Source: Coptis chinensis
Taxonomy: Eukaryota > Streptophyta > Magnoliopsida > Ranunculales > Ranunculaceae
NCBI GenBank assembly: GCA_015680905.1
Contig: JADFTS010000020.1
Span: 124,001 to 188,000 of the forward strand
Length of the DNA stretch: 64,000 nucleotides
Direction of reading: 5' to 3'
Below are positions 1-13,375 of this stretch, piece after piece. The translations under genes and the position numbers were made by a program. Below the pieces are notes generated by a model that was not told the origin of the DNA, searched no databases, and saw only the letters and a program-made list of their open reading frames with translations. Numbering within the stretch: the stretch's first letter is position 1; each line of letters starts with the position of its first letter.

Positions 1-408
1 AGAATTGTATTGTTTGATTTTCAGGTTATGACAGGATTTAGGTTTTTGAAATGTTGAAAATACAAAGGAGACTCTGCTGGATTTTTTTATTTTTTTTAAA
101 AAAAAATGATGATGCTCTTAATTGAAGACTCTCTCCCTTTATTTTCATCATTCTCATTCTGATATGTATTAAATTAATGAATGTATAAGAGTATGTGTAA
201 TGAGTTATTGGTTTGTGAGAAATGAAATGCATAGAATTGCAATAATTAAACTCACTTGAGTATGCGTATGAAATGATTATGAAGTATAAAACTGTTGGAA
301 ATGGTTATATCATCGATACAATGCTACCATAGAGATGGTCTCTCTTGGAGTGTTGTTCAAAAGCAATGTGTCTAGAGTGCCGACTGGCACGGGCATTCAC
401 TAGTATCT
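1..408. other. Intergenic DNA, nothing recognised
   Basis: No convincing coding frame, RNA gene or repeat was recognised. The stretch is AT-rich and its only ORF is short and of low complexity. Confidence 0.5.
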
Positions 409-1640
409 AATCTGCTACAGTACATTGACTTTTATGTGAAATCTTTATGCTTTCATTGGTTCCGCTTTTTAGGACTAACTCCGACCGTACTGTCTGTGGC
501 TCAGAGCTTCTTGTTTTTCTTGCTCAGAGCTCGTTTGCTAGGGAAAAAGTGAAATCTTGATTGTTTTAGAGCTTTCTAAGAGCAAGTCCATTTCTAAGAG
601 CAAGTCCAATGGACTTGGATTATATGGGCTGCTAAATGCAAATATAACACCCAAATCATAAATTTCTAATGGGGTTGTTAAAAAGATTTTAAATTTGGAA
701 AAAATAAAAAATATACCCAAAGTTAAGACCTCGCTAGCAACTGCCATAATAAGTTTCGGAATATGGATAGCATAGTTTATGTCGTCTGTTGGTTATTTAT
801 GTACAAACGGCAGAAAAATATGTCGTCCGTATTCTCGTTTTAATTAAATAGACAGACCGCAAAACCTGCCAGACGCAAAAATTGACAAATCTCATTTTTA
901 TTTTCATATACAAACTCAGTCCACTTCAATCCATTCCAATCCATTTCGTTCATACAATAGAGACAACAATCCACACATTCATTCAACTAAACAAAATTCA
1001 TTCATTAAATAAATATGATTCAATTCTTTCATCTAAATAAAATCCATAGACTAATCTGCTACAGTACATTGACTTTTATGTGAAATCTTTATGCTTTCAT
1101 TGGTTCCGCTTTTTAGGACTAACTCCAACCGGACTGTCTGTGGCTCAGAGCTTCTTTTTTTTTTCTTTGAGCTCGTTTGCTACGGAAAAAGTGAAATCTT
1201 CATTGTTTTAGAGCTTTCTAAGAGCAAGTCCAATGGTCCAATGGGAGTATATGGGCTATAAATTTCTAATGGAGCTGTTAAAAGGATTTTAAATTTGGAA
1301 AGAATAAAAAATCTAGCCAAAGTTAAGACCTCGCTAGCAGCTGCCATAATAAGTTTCGGAATACGGATATCATAGTTTATGTCGTCTGTTGGTTATTTAT
1401 GTATAGACGGCAGAAAAATATGTCGTCCGTATCCCGTTTTAATTAAATAGACATATGGCAGAGCCGTCTGTACCTGCCATACGCAAAAATTGACAAATCT
1501 CATTCTTCTTTTCATATACAAACTCACTCTACTTTATTCCATTTCGTTCGTACAATAGAGACAACAATCTACACATCCATTCAACTAAACAAAATTCATT
1601 CATTAAATAAATATGATTCAATTCTTTCAACTAAATAAAA
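409..1640. repeat. Tandem direct duplication of about 0.6 kb
   Basis: Bases 409-1047 and about 1051-1640 are nearly the same sequence in the same direction. Both begin CTAATCTGCTACAGTACATT and both end in a run near ATTCATTCATTAAATAAATA. Differences are scattered substitutions and a few short indels. The repeated unit holds both DNA flanking the Harbinger-like element and the 5' part of that element, so the duplication looks to have happened after insertion. The first copy also repeats the short string TTCTAAGAGCAAGTCCA around 575-610. Confidence 0.85.
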
Positions 1641-2593
1641 TCTATTGAAGTAAATCAAAACACACATAAAAATAAATTCTAAACTAATTTCCGTTCGAAC
1701 CCTCACTAGCTTGCCTCTTATTTGATTTACTCGCTCGTCATGAATCTCGCAATGTCAGTTATAGCATCTGCGTTTCTAACTCCGCGACTCTATCGTGCTC
1801 GGCCACCAATTAATGATAGTATTTGTCGGTTGTAGTCATAAACGAATTGCGCATCCCATGCATCATTAGTTGCGACTCAGCATATCGTTCTCTAAATGTA
1901 GCCTACAAAAAAATCAATAACTTTAAGAAAAATCATAACTATAAATCAAATATAATTCAAATTTCAAAATATAAACAAAATACTAAACTCATCTAGAGTG
2001 TCAAAATTCGGGACATGATTGGAAAAATAACTTTGATCAACATGAGGTATAGGTATGGCGACATGCATTTCCTGATATATAACTATGTCATAACTTCATG
2101 AGTTATCCAGATCGGAAGGAGCTAGAACAAAAGCCTTGTAAGGACAAAAATTGAATTTCAATAGAAGAGAGTGAAACTTACGAGTATTTAGCATAAAAAT
2201 AGAGATTGAGGAATGAATGAGTGAGAAGTAAAGAGGAGTTTTTCGAGTTTGTTTTTGGTAGTGAGGGATTGAGAAATGAAAAAGTGAATTGTTTTTGTTT
2301 TTGGTTTTTGGGAGTGGAGAAGAGTGAGGGATTGAGCAATTGAAGAATTGAAGAAGTGAATTAAAAAGAAGAGATTTGTGCGTTATAGCGTCTGGAGTGT
2401 ACAAACGGCAGAGTTTATGCCGTTTGTTGCAATTTAACATACAGACCGTCTGTATTCCGAACTTAATAACTGCTAAAAGTCCCCATTTGACTTGAAGTTT
2501 TTCGAATTTAGGCTGCCAAATTTAACTGGGGCTGCTAAAGGGCCTATGTGACACCTTTTAGTAGTTCATTATAGCAGCCCATTAGATTTGCTC
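1222..2593. mobile_element. Decayed PIF/Harbinger-type DNA element
   Basis: The left end reads GAGCAAGTCCAATGG, and the reverse complement of the right end reads GAGCAAATCTAATGG, an imperfect terminal inverted repeat. Both ends are flanked by TAA (1219-1221 and 2594-2596), the 3-bp target duplication typical of PIF/Harbinger and Tourist elements. On the minus strand around 1735-1905 a frame reads like the coiled-coil tail of the Myb/SANT-type second protein of plant Harbinger elements (for example LVAEHDRVAELETQML) but is broken by at least two stop codons. No transposase was seen, so the copy is probably non-autonomous. Confidence 0.7.
1735..1905 (-). pseudogene. Remnant of the Harbinger accessory (Myb/SANT-like) protein
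   Basis: Reading the minus strand gives a heptad-like stretch with the pieces TFRERYAESQLMMHG and LVAEHDRVAELETQML, separated and followed by in-frame stops. I recall similar C-terminal stretches from plant Harbinger-derived proteins annotated as trihelix or GST-T3-like proteins. The assignment is from memory of the family and no domain core is present. It lies inside the TAA-flanked element at 1222-2593. Confidence 0.45.
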
Positions 2594-2596
2594 TAA

Positions 2597-4014
2597 ACAA
2601 AATATTGTCTAGATCACAAGGAAAATCAAAAGCTTTCAATTATTGCACTACCGAATTTTCATTTGTTAATAAACTTCTAAAATTGAAAGTAAAAAAAATG
2701 GTGCAGTAGCTGTAATTCAATCAAACAGAGACAGTTTTTTGCCGTATAAGCAAAGCCAGTCCCAATTTAATTAGAATCAATTTCGTGAATCAACTATATT
2801 TAGAGAAGGTTTGTCATCTAGTATTTGGCATTACATTTTCAATATATACTAAAATGACAAAGAATTCAATCTGAAAAGGACAATGTTCGTCAAAATAACA
2901 CTTACTATAGTATACTGTAGTGTGTACTGTGTAGTATCTAATTATCTATAGTAGTATGACCAGTACCTCCATAGTGGAAGAAAATTGTAATAGTCTATTT
3001 CTTGTTTTTTTTAATCTTAAGCGTCTTATATTCTTATGATACTGTGACTTTTCACGTTTTAAAATACAACGAATGCATGACTGATCATTGTAATTTGGAT
3101 TCAGAATTATGATATGTAACCAATTTCAATTTTCTAACATTCAAGAGTTCGAAAAAATTCAAATAGTTGTTGGATTGAATACATGCAGACCTTTTTTTAA
3201 AAAAACGAAGAACCAAAATACATCAAAATTTTGGACGGGTGATTTCTAAAGCGCGCACACAAGATCAAAAAGTTTCTACCTTGGTCGTAAACATAATCCT
3301 GTCATCTTGCTGGCTCATAATAACTCTATTTCTAAGGACTGCCCAAAATTTAGAAAGAGTGGATCAGCAGAAAAAGTATGTGTTTTTGTCCCCTATTTCA
3401 CAATCCCCAATTACCCAACCAACACAGATTGTTCTTGGCCAAAACCACAAACAGCCACAATTGAGCCTCGGATGACAACAGTTTCAAGTTAATACGACTA
3501 CATCAAAAGTGACCATATAACTGTACATACATGAAAATTGACAGATTTACACAGCAGTAATTGGCAAATTTACACAACAACAATTGACAAATTTACACTG
3601 AACCCCTTCTACAAACTCCGGAGAGACCACTAATCATTTTTACTTGAACCTCTTCTCATCCTCTTGCATGCTGGGCCGAAATCTTTATCTTGTGTTTGGA
3701 TAGAACAGTCACTATCATCTGGGGAGAATAAAATTTGATTAGAACATGGTTTTCTCTTACAGTAAATCTGGACACACTTCTACGCCAAGGACTTGCCAAA
3801 GACACTTGGAATAGGACTTTATCATTCTCATCCATGAGTGGCATTATTACCAAATGGATGAAGAATCGTTGCATACGAATCCACGTATGGGTTCAAGAGG
3901 GAAGTTTGGATCACATACATTTTCATTTATGGTTCATTGGACAAGTGCCCTCTGAAAATATAGCGGCATCCAAAATTTTCCTAAGATAGTTTAAGGTCAT
4001 AACTTAGCCAAGTA
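2597..4014. other. Intergenic DNA and 3' flank of the MORC-like gene
   Basis: No gene was recognised. The two overlapping ORFs at 3239-3492 have low-complexity, unfamiliar translations. The part next to 4015 should include the 3' UTR of the minus-strand MORC gene. Confidence 0.4.
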
Positions 4015-7000
4015 TCAGGCCTTATTCCGTTCAAAAACAGGAAGGAAAGAAGAAACCCTGATGCCTTTACCATTCAATGCTTGCTCGGTAGTTCCTTCTC
4101 TTCGGACTTCTTCACTTAAATCATGCTTCTGATTGAAATCACATCCAGATCGCTTTGCCGCCACAGTGATCACACCACGATGAAGTTGTTGCTCAGGAGT
4201 TTTACACTGTCCACTGAAAGGTGGCATACAACAGAACCTATATGGAGAGGAAGAATGAAAGAAATAGAGTTAATTACTATGGATATTAGTGTCAAAGATG
4301 CAGGAAATTAGAAAAGCAATGACACACACACACACACACACACGAGTTTAAGAAGCAGCATCATCAGAGATGTACACCAACAAAGTTGACATTTCATAAA
4401 CGAGTGTGCAAGGACAAGCTTACCAGCCGGCAGCAGTACTAAGAAAAAGTAAAAACATATGCATCAACTAGGAAAGGAAATATTGACTCAACAGTAGTAC
4501 AAAGTCGCAATTTATTTCAGTGACGATGATAACAACATAATAGAGGTATAATATTTATACTGTCTATAAGATATTCAAAATTGAAGTTATTATTAATTTT
4601 CTTGATCAATGGAGATATGCACATTTAACCAATAGTGGACTCATGCCACCAAGTTGCTTCTAGCGGATATACACAACCCATACAGCTACATTGAATACTT
4701 ATTAGGGAAAGTGCACAACATCAACACAATATTATGCATGACAAGAAAGTTAAAACATTGGGATTCTAAGAGTGCTATACTTCAAAGGCAACATAGTGGA
4801 GAACCAGAATAACTTGTCACAAAATACGAAAGACATCCTTACCACCACCCCCCCCCCCCCCCCACACACACACACACCTAAAAAAACAGCTACGAGTTCA
4901 CAACACAAAATTTACAAAAATGAAAACTGTATATGAGCAACCACACCATGCTTTGGTAAAACATATACCAACAGTGAAAGTAACTTTGTTACACAAGAAT
5001 ACATATTCAGAGGTATAGTGCTCCAAGTTTCAATAAAGAAGTATGTGAGAACACATACCATTTCGGGGGTAAGTCTTTGCTGTCATAACCAGAGCTCAAG
5101 ATTCTCCATTTTCTACATTTATCACATTGCACCCACTCGTGATCAGGTATGTATCGTGCATTACTCTTTTTCTGTAACATCAATAAGTTAGTCAGTAGGA
5201 TACGTAGTACTTTTTGCTTTTTAAAATACAAAGTATAATAGGTGTTCCAAACCATTAAACAACATAGAATTTCAGTGTGCAAAACCATTTTTTTTTAAAA
5301 TATGTACCAATAGAAACCTAGTCAACGGTCACTGATAAAGCATAAATGTAAATCACGCCTGTAATAGAAATTCTTGAGAAAATAATCTGAAGAAATGCAA
5401 TTAAACATTCATCTCTCTTTCAAATGGGCCAACATATTCTTGCAGAGAGGCACACATCAAACAACACCCGACATTATTGCGTCAACTCTTTTCTCAAATC
5501 TTGCTCTAAGTTAAGTCAAGATATGATGACACTTCTACATCAGATAGAGATAAAGGGATACGATAGAAAATGACGGAGGGTGAGATAACACTGATTGTGA
5601 ATCTGAACATGGTGGAAGTTGGTCTCACTCATTGAGGGCTGTTCATGGTGAGGGCGGTAAGCAATAGTAAAAGTATCCAAAATAGGAAGAAGAGGGGTGT
5701 TATTTATTTCTCAAACCACACAATAATGGTCATCCTAGTATTACTTTAAGTTAATGTAAGTAATGTTTAATGGGGAAAACATCGAAGCCTACAAATATAC
5801 CAGAGTATTGAATTATTGGGTAAACATTGTAACACAAATAGTACATAAGAAGCTCCACTACCACTACATTTGAAGGTTGCACAAGCCAGAACAATACTGT
5901 TTATTTATAAATCAGTGACATGCGTATAATGGAACATACTACCCATATGAATGCAATTTTCAAAGCTAATATTCCAAGAAAAAACATTTAACCTCATTTA
6001 GTTAAGAGAATGAAATACCACTTCAAGGCTATCAAAATTATCATCCCAATATTTGTCTGTTTGATGACCCAACCACTCCTCCAACTCAGCATAAACTTCA
6101 CAGTCTTGGAATCCCTGTTTGTTGTTATGTACCAACACATGCTTCTCACCATTCTGGACAGAAAAATGAGAAAGATTAGGGTTTAATGTACACAAAAAGA
6201 CTCATAACAAAATGACATTTTTTACTATCAAAATCAAGGCAATAATAAATCTTATTAATAATTCCCAAATAACATGAAGGACAAAGTTATACAAAGAATT
6301 TGTTGCCTACACTCCTAAGTAGCAGTGGTTTCTATTGTAAGTTGTGCTGTGAACTTGGTTATTAACATACATACTAACACTATTAAGCCACCAAATCAAA
6401 TAAACACTCACATTGTGAGCTATTATAAAAACATCATACCAACATTGTTTTTCTTATAATGATGCAACTATGAAATTAACACAAGTTTTCTGTTGTTAGG
6501 ACAATATAACTGCACTAATAAGTCTGCACCACAAATGCAACTTCCCAAAATTCAGAAAATCATGGTTCCAAAATTAAAATCTCGGTAGAGAGAGAGAGAG
6601 AAGAGAGGCCTTTGAATAGCCGCACCACAGACAATCTAATGTGTCGTTAAGATATATCAATATTCTGAATTTCTGATTAATCTTGTAATATTGAAGCTAA
6701 CGTTGACTCATGAAAGTGATCTAATAATGTGGGGAGCGGAGAGAGAGACTTAAAAAGCCACATTCTATGCATTCTCATGAGTCGGATATCAAGATTCTGA
6801 ACTTTCCAATTTTTACAATTTCGTCCTATTGAAGTTACAGAAAAGGTCTACGTCTACAGTCAGTTATGCAATCAGATTGTGTTCCATTATTAGAAACTAA
6901 AGATTGGCCTGATCATACTAGAATAGATCATTGGGTTCAAGACATTTTCATCTACGATGTAGTATAACGAGAGATCCAGACATGCTAAATTTTAGTCCAA

Positions 7001-10000
7001 CCAAGATGAGTGCCCAACAAAATGCCACGTAATCCTCTAAAAGAAATGACTGAAATGGATTTCAGTGCCTCAGAACAAGGAAAATTAGTGCCAAGCTGGA
7101 CACAAAATCTCAGTCATGCCACTGCAAAAGAGATCCTACCATTAATTCTGTAACATCAACAACACCAATTACGCCACGGCCCATGTCAGCATTATGAATC
7201 ATGCCACCTACTCTCTTGTAAGCCTGTAAAGGTAAAGAGGGGTTAATTAACAAAGAAAGAAATAGGATAACAAGAAGAAGAAGGAAAATTATTAAATTAG
7301 TAATAACACTAACAATAATAAGTATAGTAACTAAAACTCAATAAAATTATTGATCTAACAGATAGCCAGATAGACTTGTTCCACATTTTGCATGATACTG
7401 ATTGCCCACAGTTTAACATGGTGAAAGAGATCAATCAACTCAAAGGACAATTGTAACCAGGGAAAAGACACACAGAGAGAGAGAGATTTAGGAAGAACAG
7501 CAAAGTTGCATTTAATTGACCTCTAAATATGTACAAACCAACTAAAAAGTGAAACACCTGAAAAGTGAAATCTATGTTACGTTCTACTAAACAATGACAT
7601 CATACAACAAATGTGGAGTAAAAGTTAGCATTTAAAATCATATGAAAAAAAACATTTTATCTCTTCTATTAAATGTATGGTGTATTGCTCTACTGTCTCC
7701 CCGTTTAGAAGTTTTTTCTATAATTTTCTATAAAATTATTGGATGTAACATATAATACCTTCGAATTCTAGGTCTGTGTGGTAGATAGGCACAACACTAC
7801 TTAATTGACGCAAAGTTTACTACTTTCACACAATAACCAAACCCCTTTCACAACATTGTGTGTGTTGTAGTAACTTACTAGCTTCAAATTACTCTGCAAC
7901 ATTTCGCTTAATACAAACCAGACCAAAAAGAATTATAACCATAAGAAGCAATTGAAAACAGCTCACCTCAATCAGTCGGCCATGCCAATACAAAAATATT
8001 CCACTATTCATCCTTTCCCATTCTACTTGAGAACGACCAAGAATGAGCTGAACAGGTTTTCCCAGGATATGACCTTTTCTAATAGCCGTCTTATTCAAAG
8101 ATTTTGCCAATGGGCAACTTTTGACCTAAAAAGAAGTCATCCATCAATCAATGAAACAAGTTATACGAAATGCAACCAGAAAGTGAACAATAACATTAAC
8201 AATATGGACTATGAAGTTACCAGTGACCCTTGAACCTTGATCTTCAATCGAGGATCCAAAAAGATAACTTCTAAGTAGGATCGGAGGGAATAGTCCAAAG
8301 GGACCTATAAGAAAAAAAGGAAAGACTGAAATAACAAATACTAATTGCAAAAGTAATAACTAAAAAAAATATCAACCCATATAAACTAAAAGCAGTAGAG
8401 TAAGATAATAAACTATCTGCGGTATAATAAGTTGATTTGCAACTTAAAGAAAACTACAAAACCTTCTTCCTACAGAAATGTTTCAGACTTCAAATAGAAT
8501 GTGATAATTACCAACCTTCTGGCTGATCTGACCGGGACGCATCCTGATCCTTCTAGACCGAATAAAAATGTCACCTTCAGGCAAAGTATCCTTTCCATAC
8601 TGCCAGTCCAAACAGTAATCCGACCCCCATTCATCCAAATTCCATATGTATATTTGTGTCCCAACCCCTCTAAGAGTAATAGTGTCGCAATGAATTACTC
8701 ATCAAAAGGTGAAAATTCCTTTATAATTCTCAGATTATATTTAGCTGAGGCTGGTGTATGAACGCTTAAGTCAAATTCCATCGTAAGGCCCTGCCTAGCA
8801 TAGCTTACAATTGGAATTTCCAGAATCTGCAGTCATATCAATTAATTAGATAAAGCAAAACAAGGAAAACAAACATAAGAAACTGGTGATAACTTACATC
8901 TTTGCCTTCATTTAATGATTGTGACAGGAAACCTATAGATCTCGATTTGGCAGTCTGGGTAAGAACAATGGCATCCCTTCCGATTTTCATGGATCCAGTC
9001 TGATAATCACAATCAGGAATGTGCATATCATGGAGATGAGATTCACTAAAAGAAACCAAATACAGTTCAACGAGAAAGGAGGAAGAATAATGAAATACTC
9101 CATTACCACGAAACAATGCCTCAATATTGTGATGCTTAGTCCGAAACAATTCAGCAGCAGTACCACTAAATATAATTGTACTAATGAAAAAAACAATAAC
9201 TAAACCAAGAGAATTGCTACATCCCATGGACACCTGCTGGTCCTGATGAAATAGGAGTCAATTGAATGACATGAGGGCCATCCATGGAAACATATCAAAC
9301 AGCTTTGTTCTCATTTCAATCCCTGCTAGTGCGTCTAATAGATGCATTCTTAGTAATTGACAACATCCTTAATTTGCTTCTATGTATGATGTCTTTATTA
9401 TATGTAAGTAATATTGTTATTGTTATACCATATCAGAGCGTTTTTATATCACCAGTGAACCAATAAAAATACACTTCGGTGCGACTTGTTTTTCTATTGT
9501 TAATAATGACATATTGATAAAAACTATGTTAACCCATATACTATATCAGTTTGTCTTTAAACATTTGATATGAAAGTCTGTAACCTCAAAGTAACAACAA
9601 ACAAGCCCATTCACATTGCTCAAAAAGGAAGAATTCTATTCTAGAAAAAATAATAAGAAGAAGAAGGGAACTGCAATAAAGCACCAAGTAAAATAATCAA
9701 AACAAAACACAAAAACGTAAAAATGAAATTTGATACAAACAGGCTATTACCTTAAACCCAATGCCAAAGTGTCCAATATGAGCTGGATCATTAACATCAG
9801 CTGCCTTGCAACCAAAAGAGAGCATTCTCACAATCTCCTGATGCGACATGCCATCACCATCATCAATAACTGAGAGCATAGGAATCTCTTTCCCATCTTT
9901 CTTTACAAACTCGATAAGAATATCCAATCTGATTAAATAAAAATAGATAAATTGAGGTAGTGCAGCAGCATCCACAAAAAATAATACTGTAAATGAGCTG

Positions 10001-12220
10001 ACCAGATATCGCATTGACACCCGTCATAAGTCAATCCGGGAAGGGGGAGTAATGACTTACTGAGTTGCATTAGCATCCCTGGAATTGTCAACAAGCTCCG
10101 CAATTGCACCAAAAACCCAACCAGAGTGAGTCTGACCTAGAGTTCTCAGGTAGCTTGGGTTTGTTTGTACATAGTTTTTCTCCACACAATCATTTGGTTT
10201 GCAAGTAACACCCTTTTTAGATTCGAAACCATGGATATGCCCACTTGTCTGTTCACATACACGATCAGTAGTATGGTTTGCATTGAGGGTCTTAAAGTCT
10301 CTTTTCCTAGCAGAGTCATCCAGGCTCTCACCGGTTCCCTCAGAAGGTATAGGACAAGCTGTAGTGGCAACCCCCATCGGATCCAAACTTTCAGAATTAG
10401 TGCAAGCAATTGATGCTTCCACGATGGCCTCTTCAGCAAAAGGAAAACCAAGACACGGTGTGTTAAGTGGTATTGAAAACCAACAAGTAAGATTTGAATA
10501 ATCAGGTTTGGGTTTGCTTCGGCAATGTCAAAGACAGCCTTCAGCTTGCGATTTAACTGTTAAAGCAACAGAGAACAGACTGGGACATCCACCAAGCAAC
10601 TCTTTCATTACTTGTCTCTCAAAAAGATATTCTACTACTGAACTTCTACGTATAGTCAATGACGTATTTGCGCAGACCAAAAGATGTAAACAAATGGACT
10701 CAAGCTGGCTAAATGTTCTTGTCGGATGTGAAAATATTTCAACAAAACATTTTCAAACAGTAAGGTAATTACGTAACGACGTAACTTAAATGTAATAATG
10801 AAAATTTCACAATTATACGTGAACACAGGGGTCAAAAGTTATCCAACATTCTAAAAATCTTACAACCAGCTCCCAAATAACAAATCTTAGTAAGTCCAAT
10901 ATGGGTAGTTTAACCCTGTCACGAACAAATAGAGAATTTCCATATTTAAGTAGATTATATGATAACATTTATGCAAGTTATCTAGAATTTTTTTTTACTG
11001 AACTTTCCAAAAGAAACAGCCAAAAAAACTGTTGCAGATTCAATTATCCAGTATTTATGTGACACAAGGGAGAAAGAAATAGATCAAACAACATGCTTTA
11101 TTCTCCTGCTATATTAAAGAGCATGCACATGCAACCAAATGAGATTAATTCTCACCCGATCTATAATTGTGGAACCTCCCGACAGAATCAACTTTGTTTC
11201 TCCTTTTATATAGAACAATTGCATCGATGAACGCTGTCCCCAGATCAGGAGGATGTATGTATAACTCATATGCCTCAACAACCACATGAGCAACCTTCAA
11301 AAGATATAAATGAGTCAGTCATTTGTAAACAATGATCAGGTTAAGCAAATATGACCACGAAAAAAATGAAAACTCGTCAAAAAAACGTTGAAGTAAAAAC
11401 CAACTTAAAGTATAAATTCCGAACTCTGAATATGTATATAAATAAAAACATAAAAACTAGAACAGCATAAACTAGTATTAATAGCAATCAATTAAGCTTT
11501 CTTTCCTCAAACAGCTAGAAAGTTGAAAACCCGAGCTTTACGGATTGCAAAAAAAATGATCTTGCTAGAATTAAATCCAGTGCTACAGTGATAAAAAAAA
11601 TTACCCTGTTATGCTTCTGAAGGTGCTGCGTAAATGTCATCCATTCCTTTTGTTCATGGTCATTCTTGAAAGCAGGATGCAAATAAAACAAAGATAAACC
11701 CAGCAGGTCAAAAGTTGCAGCAGCTTTTATTCGACATATGTTCAAATAAGGGCTGCAAGAAGAATAAAAGTAACATCACGTAATCATCCCAAATGTTTAC
11801 GGCCAATGTGTCGAATCTTTTCACATTGCTCCAATCAATACAAGTAAGCCATAGTTCCCAATCCACACAAGCACAGGAAAAAAATACTAATAATACAATC
11901 AAATCCTTTTGCTTACAGTTTGATTGGAGAATTTACGTATCGAACATGACTTATAAGTTTTGTGTCTTTCATCAGCCTTATCTCTACAAAAATGACACGT
12001 GTTAGCATCATTAGAGAATATTTGTATGTCGGTTTCAAAAATAAGACCAACATATAAATGAAGAGATAAAAATAAAAAGGCACCAACATAAAAACAACGA
12101 TTAATTGTGTGGTGGCATAATCATGTTTACAGTTACAGAAAAGGGACCAACATATAAATGAAGAGAGAATTTAATACCTTCCTCTGGTGGAATGTTTAAA
12201 CTAAGAAGTTCAGGGCTCAT
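4015..12220 (-). CDS. MORC-family GHKL ATPase with CW zinc finger (frame interrupted)
   Basis: MORC proteins are nuclear ATPases that compact chromatin and support gene silencing and immunity in plants. Read on the minus strand, exons fall at about 12220-12179 (ATG, MSPELLSLNIPPEE), 11750-11606, 11297-11153, 10430-10060, 9930-9752, 9001-8899, 8829-8513, 8306-8222, 8126-7968, 7226-7139, 6152-6020, 5172-5059 and 4238-4015. The GHKL core shows AIAELVDNSRDA (N box), DDGDGM (G1) and HIGHFGIGFK (G2). A family-typical second domain follows (IYIWNLDEWGSDY, then VEWERMNSGIFLYWHGRLIE). A CW finger lies at the C-terminus (WVQCDKCRKW with a second Cys pair about 4200). Splice phases join cleanly in most places. 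Two do not: exon 1 to exon 2 is off by one base, and exon 7 carries TAA at 8697-8695 plus a one-base shift near 8668. It may be a damaged gene, or a misread model. Confidence 0.8.
4320..4344. repeat. (AC)n microsatellite
   Basis: About twelve AC dinucleotides in a row, inside an intron of the MORC-like gene. Confidence 0.9.
4845..4878. repeat. Poly-C tract running into (AC)n
   Basis: A run of C of about eighteen bases is followed directly by a short (CA)n stretch, inside the last-but-one intron of the MORC-like gene. Long poly-C runs are prone to length errors in sequencing. Confidence 0.85.
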
Positions 12221-12730
12221 CTTACTACCTGTGAAAATAAGCAACGTAAAATCATTAAGAAAATAAAATGGAAAGTAACGTCCCTAAAAGGAAGATAGTA
12301 TAAGAAATAACATTAAAGTAATAGTTTGTTAAATCCGCGACAATGTACAGTTTGCAAACCCTAAAGAAGGCAAGAAATAACATTAAACAGTGAAGAATAA
12401 AAAAACATACAAGTTTGAAGAAGGCATAGAAGAAAAGTTGATCGAGAGATGGAAGGAAAGAGAGTTAGGGTTTTATATGGAGAAGAGAGAAAGTAGTAGG
12501 TGTTTCAGAGTGTTGTTGAGGCAACTACTTAAATACAAGTATACAACCGGGATTATTTAATCGGCTGCTCGTTTAGCCTGTTGAAAATAATTGACTTGCC
12601 TTTCCTAAACTTATTATATTAGATCACGTGATCCGGGAGTTCAAACAGACCGCGTGCTTGTTCCCCCACAAGGACACAACCAAACAAATGCCAACTCACA
12701 CAATCCAAGCACCAACTTCATTATGCCTTC
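12221..12730. promoter_or_regulatory. Upstream region of the MORC-like gene
   Basis: This holds the likely 5' UTR and promoter of the minus-strand MORC gene. A purine-rich stretch lies at 12440-12500 and an AT-rich stretch lies just beyond. No unambiguous TATA box was chosen. Confidence 0.3.
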
Positions 12731-12734
12731 AGAG

Positions 12735-13375
12735 CATACATCCCGTCCAAAATTAAAAAAAAAACTGAAAAATTAAAAAAAATTAAAAATCTGAATAAAA
12801 TTTAAAAAAAAAACACACACACACACGACAGAATAAAACATTCCGTCCAAAGCTCACAACTCAGTGAAAATCTCAATGGCAAGTGGGCAAGTGCTACCCT
12901 TGTTGTGACTTAATTAGTTACAAGTCACCGACTTTGTTACCCTTGCATTGGGCAAGGGTTTTTTAGTATTCAAAAGTGAAAACTCTTAATTTTCCCTTAT
13001 AGTCACTTGCATTGGGAAGAACATTCCCAATGCCAAACAGTTTTGAGCCTTTGAGGAGAAATAGCAACTTGCATTTATTCCGTCTCGTGTGTTTTTTTTT
13101 TTTTTTCTTGACGGAATGGTCCCACGTGTTGTTTCGATTTTTTTTTTTTTTTAGTTCGGACGGGATGTTTCATTCCATCTACCCGTTTTTTCGATATTTG
13201 TTTGTTTTTTACATTTAAACGAAATGAAACATTCCGTCAGAAGTTTAAAGTCACCTTAGCATTAGGCAACTCCTTATAGCTTTTTACCATCAATGTAGCA
13301 ATGAGAGAAAATAGTCCTATGTGGAGATAACAAGTTGCTGATTAATGATGCTTGCATTGGAAGTGCTCAAACGAC
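12735..13375. mobile_element. MITE-derived patch with GGAATG palindromes
   Basis: The patch contains several copies of the short motif seen in the complete MITEs at 23.3 and 29.2 kb. These are ACATTCCGTCCAAAGCTCACA near 12840, GACGGAATGG near 13110, GGATGTTTCATTCC near 13163 and AACATTCCGTCAGAAG near 13230. Near 13349-13367 the end reads CTTGCATTGGAAGTGCTC, like the terminal repeat of this family. The left border is unclear and the patch may be nested or rearranged copies. Confidence 0.45.

Noticed and set aside
2096..2440. 114-codon minus-strand ORF inside the Harbinger-like element
   Set aside because: Its translation is low-complexity with no transposase or DNA-binding motif.
8501..8761. 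Plus-strand ORF over the MORC exon
   Set aside because: It is antisense to the family-matching MORC exon and has no recognisable domain.
10428..10560. A TGA and frame change upstream of the MORC ATPase exon
   Set aside because: At first it looked like another lesion, but a good acceptor after a pyrimidine-rich stretch (CTGAAG|AGGCC) starts the exon downstream of it and keeps phase with the previous exon.
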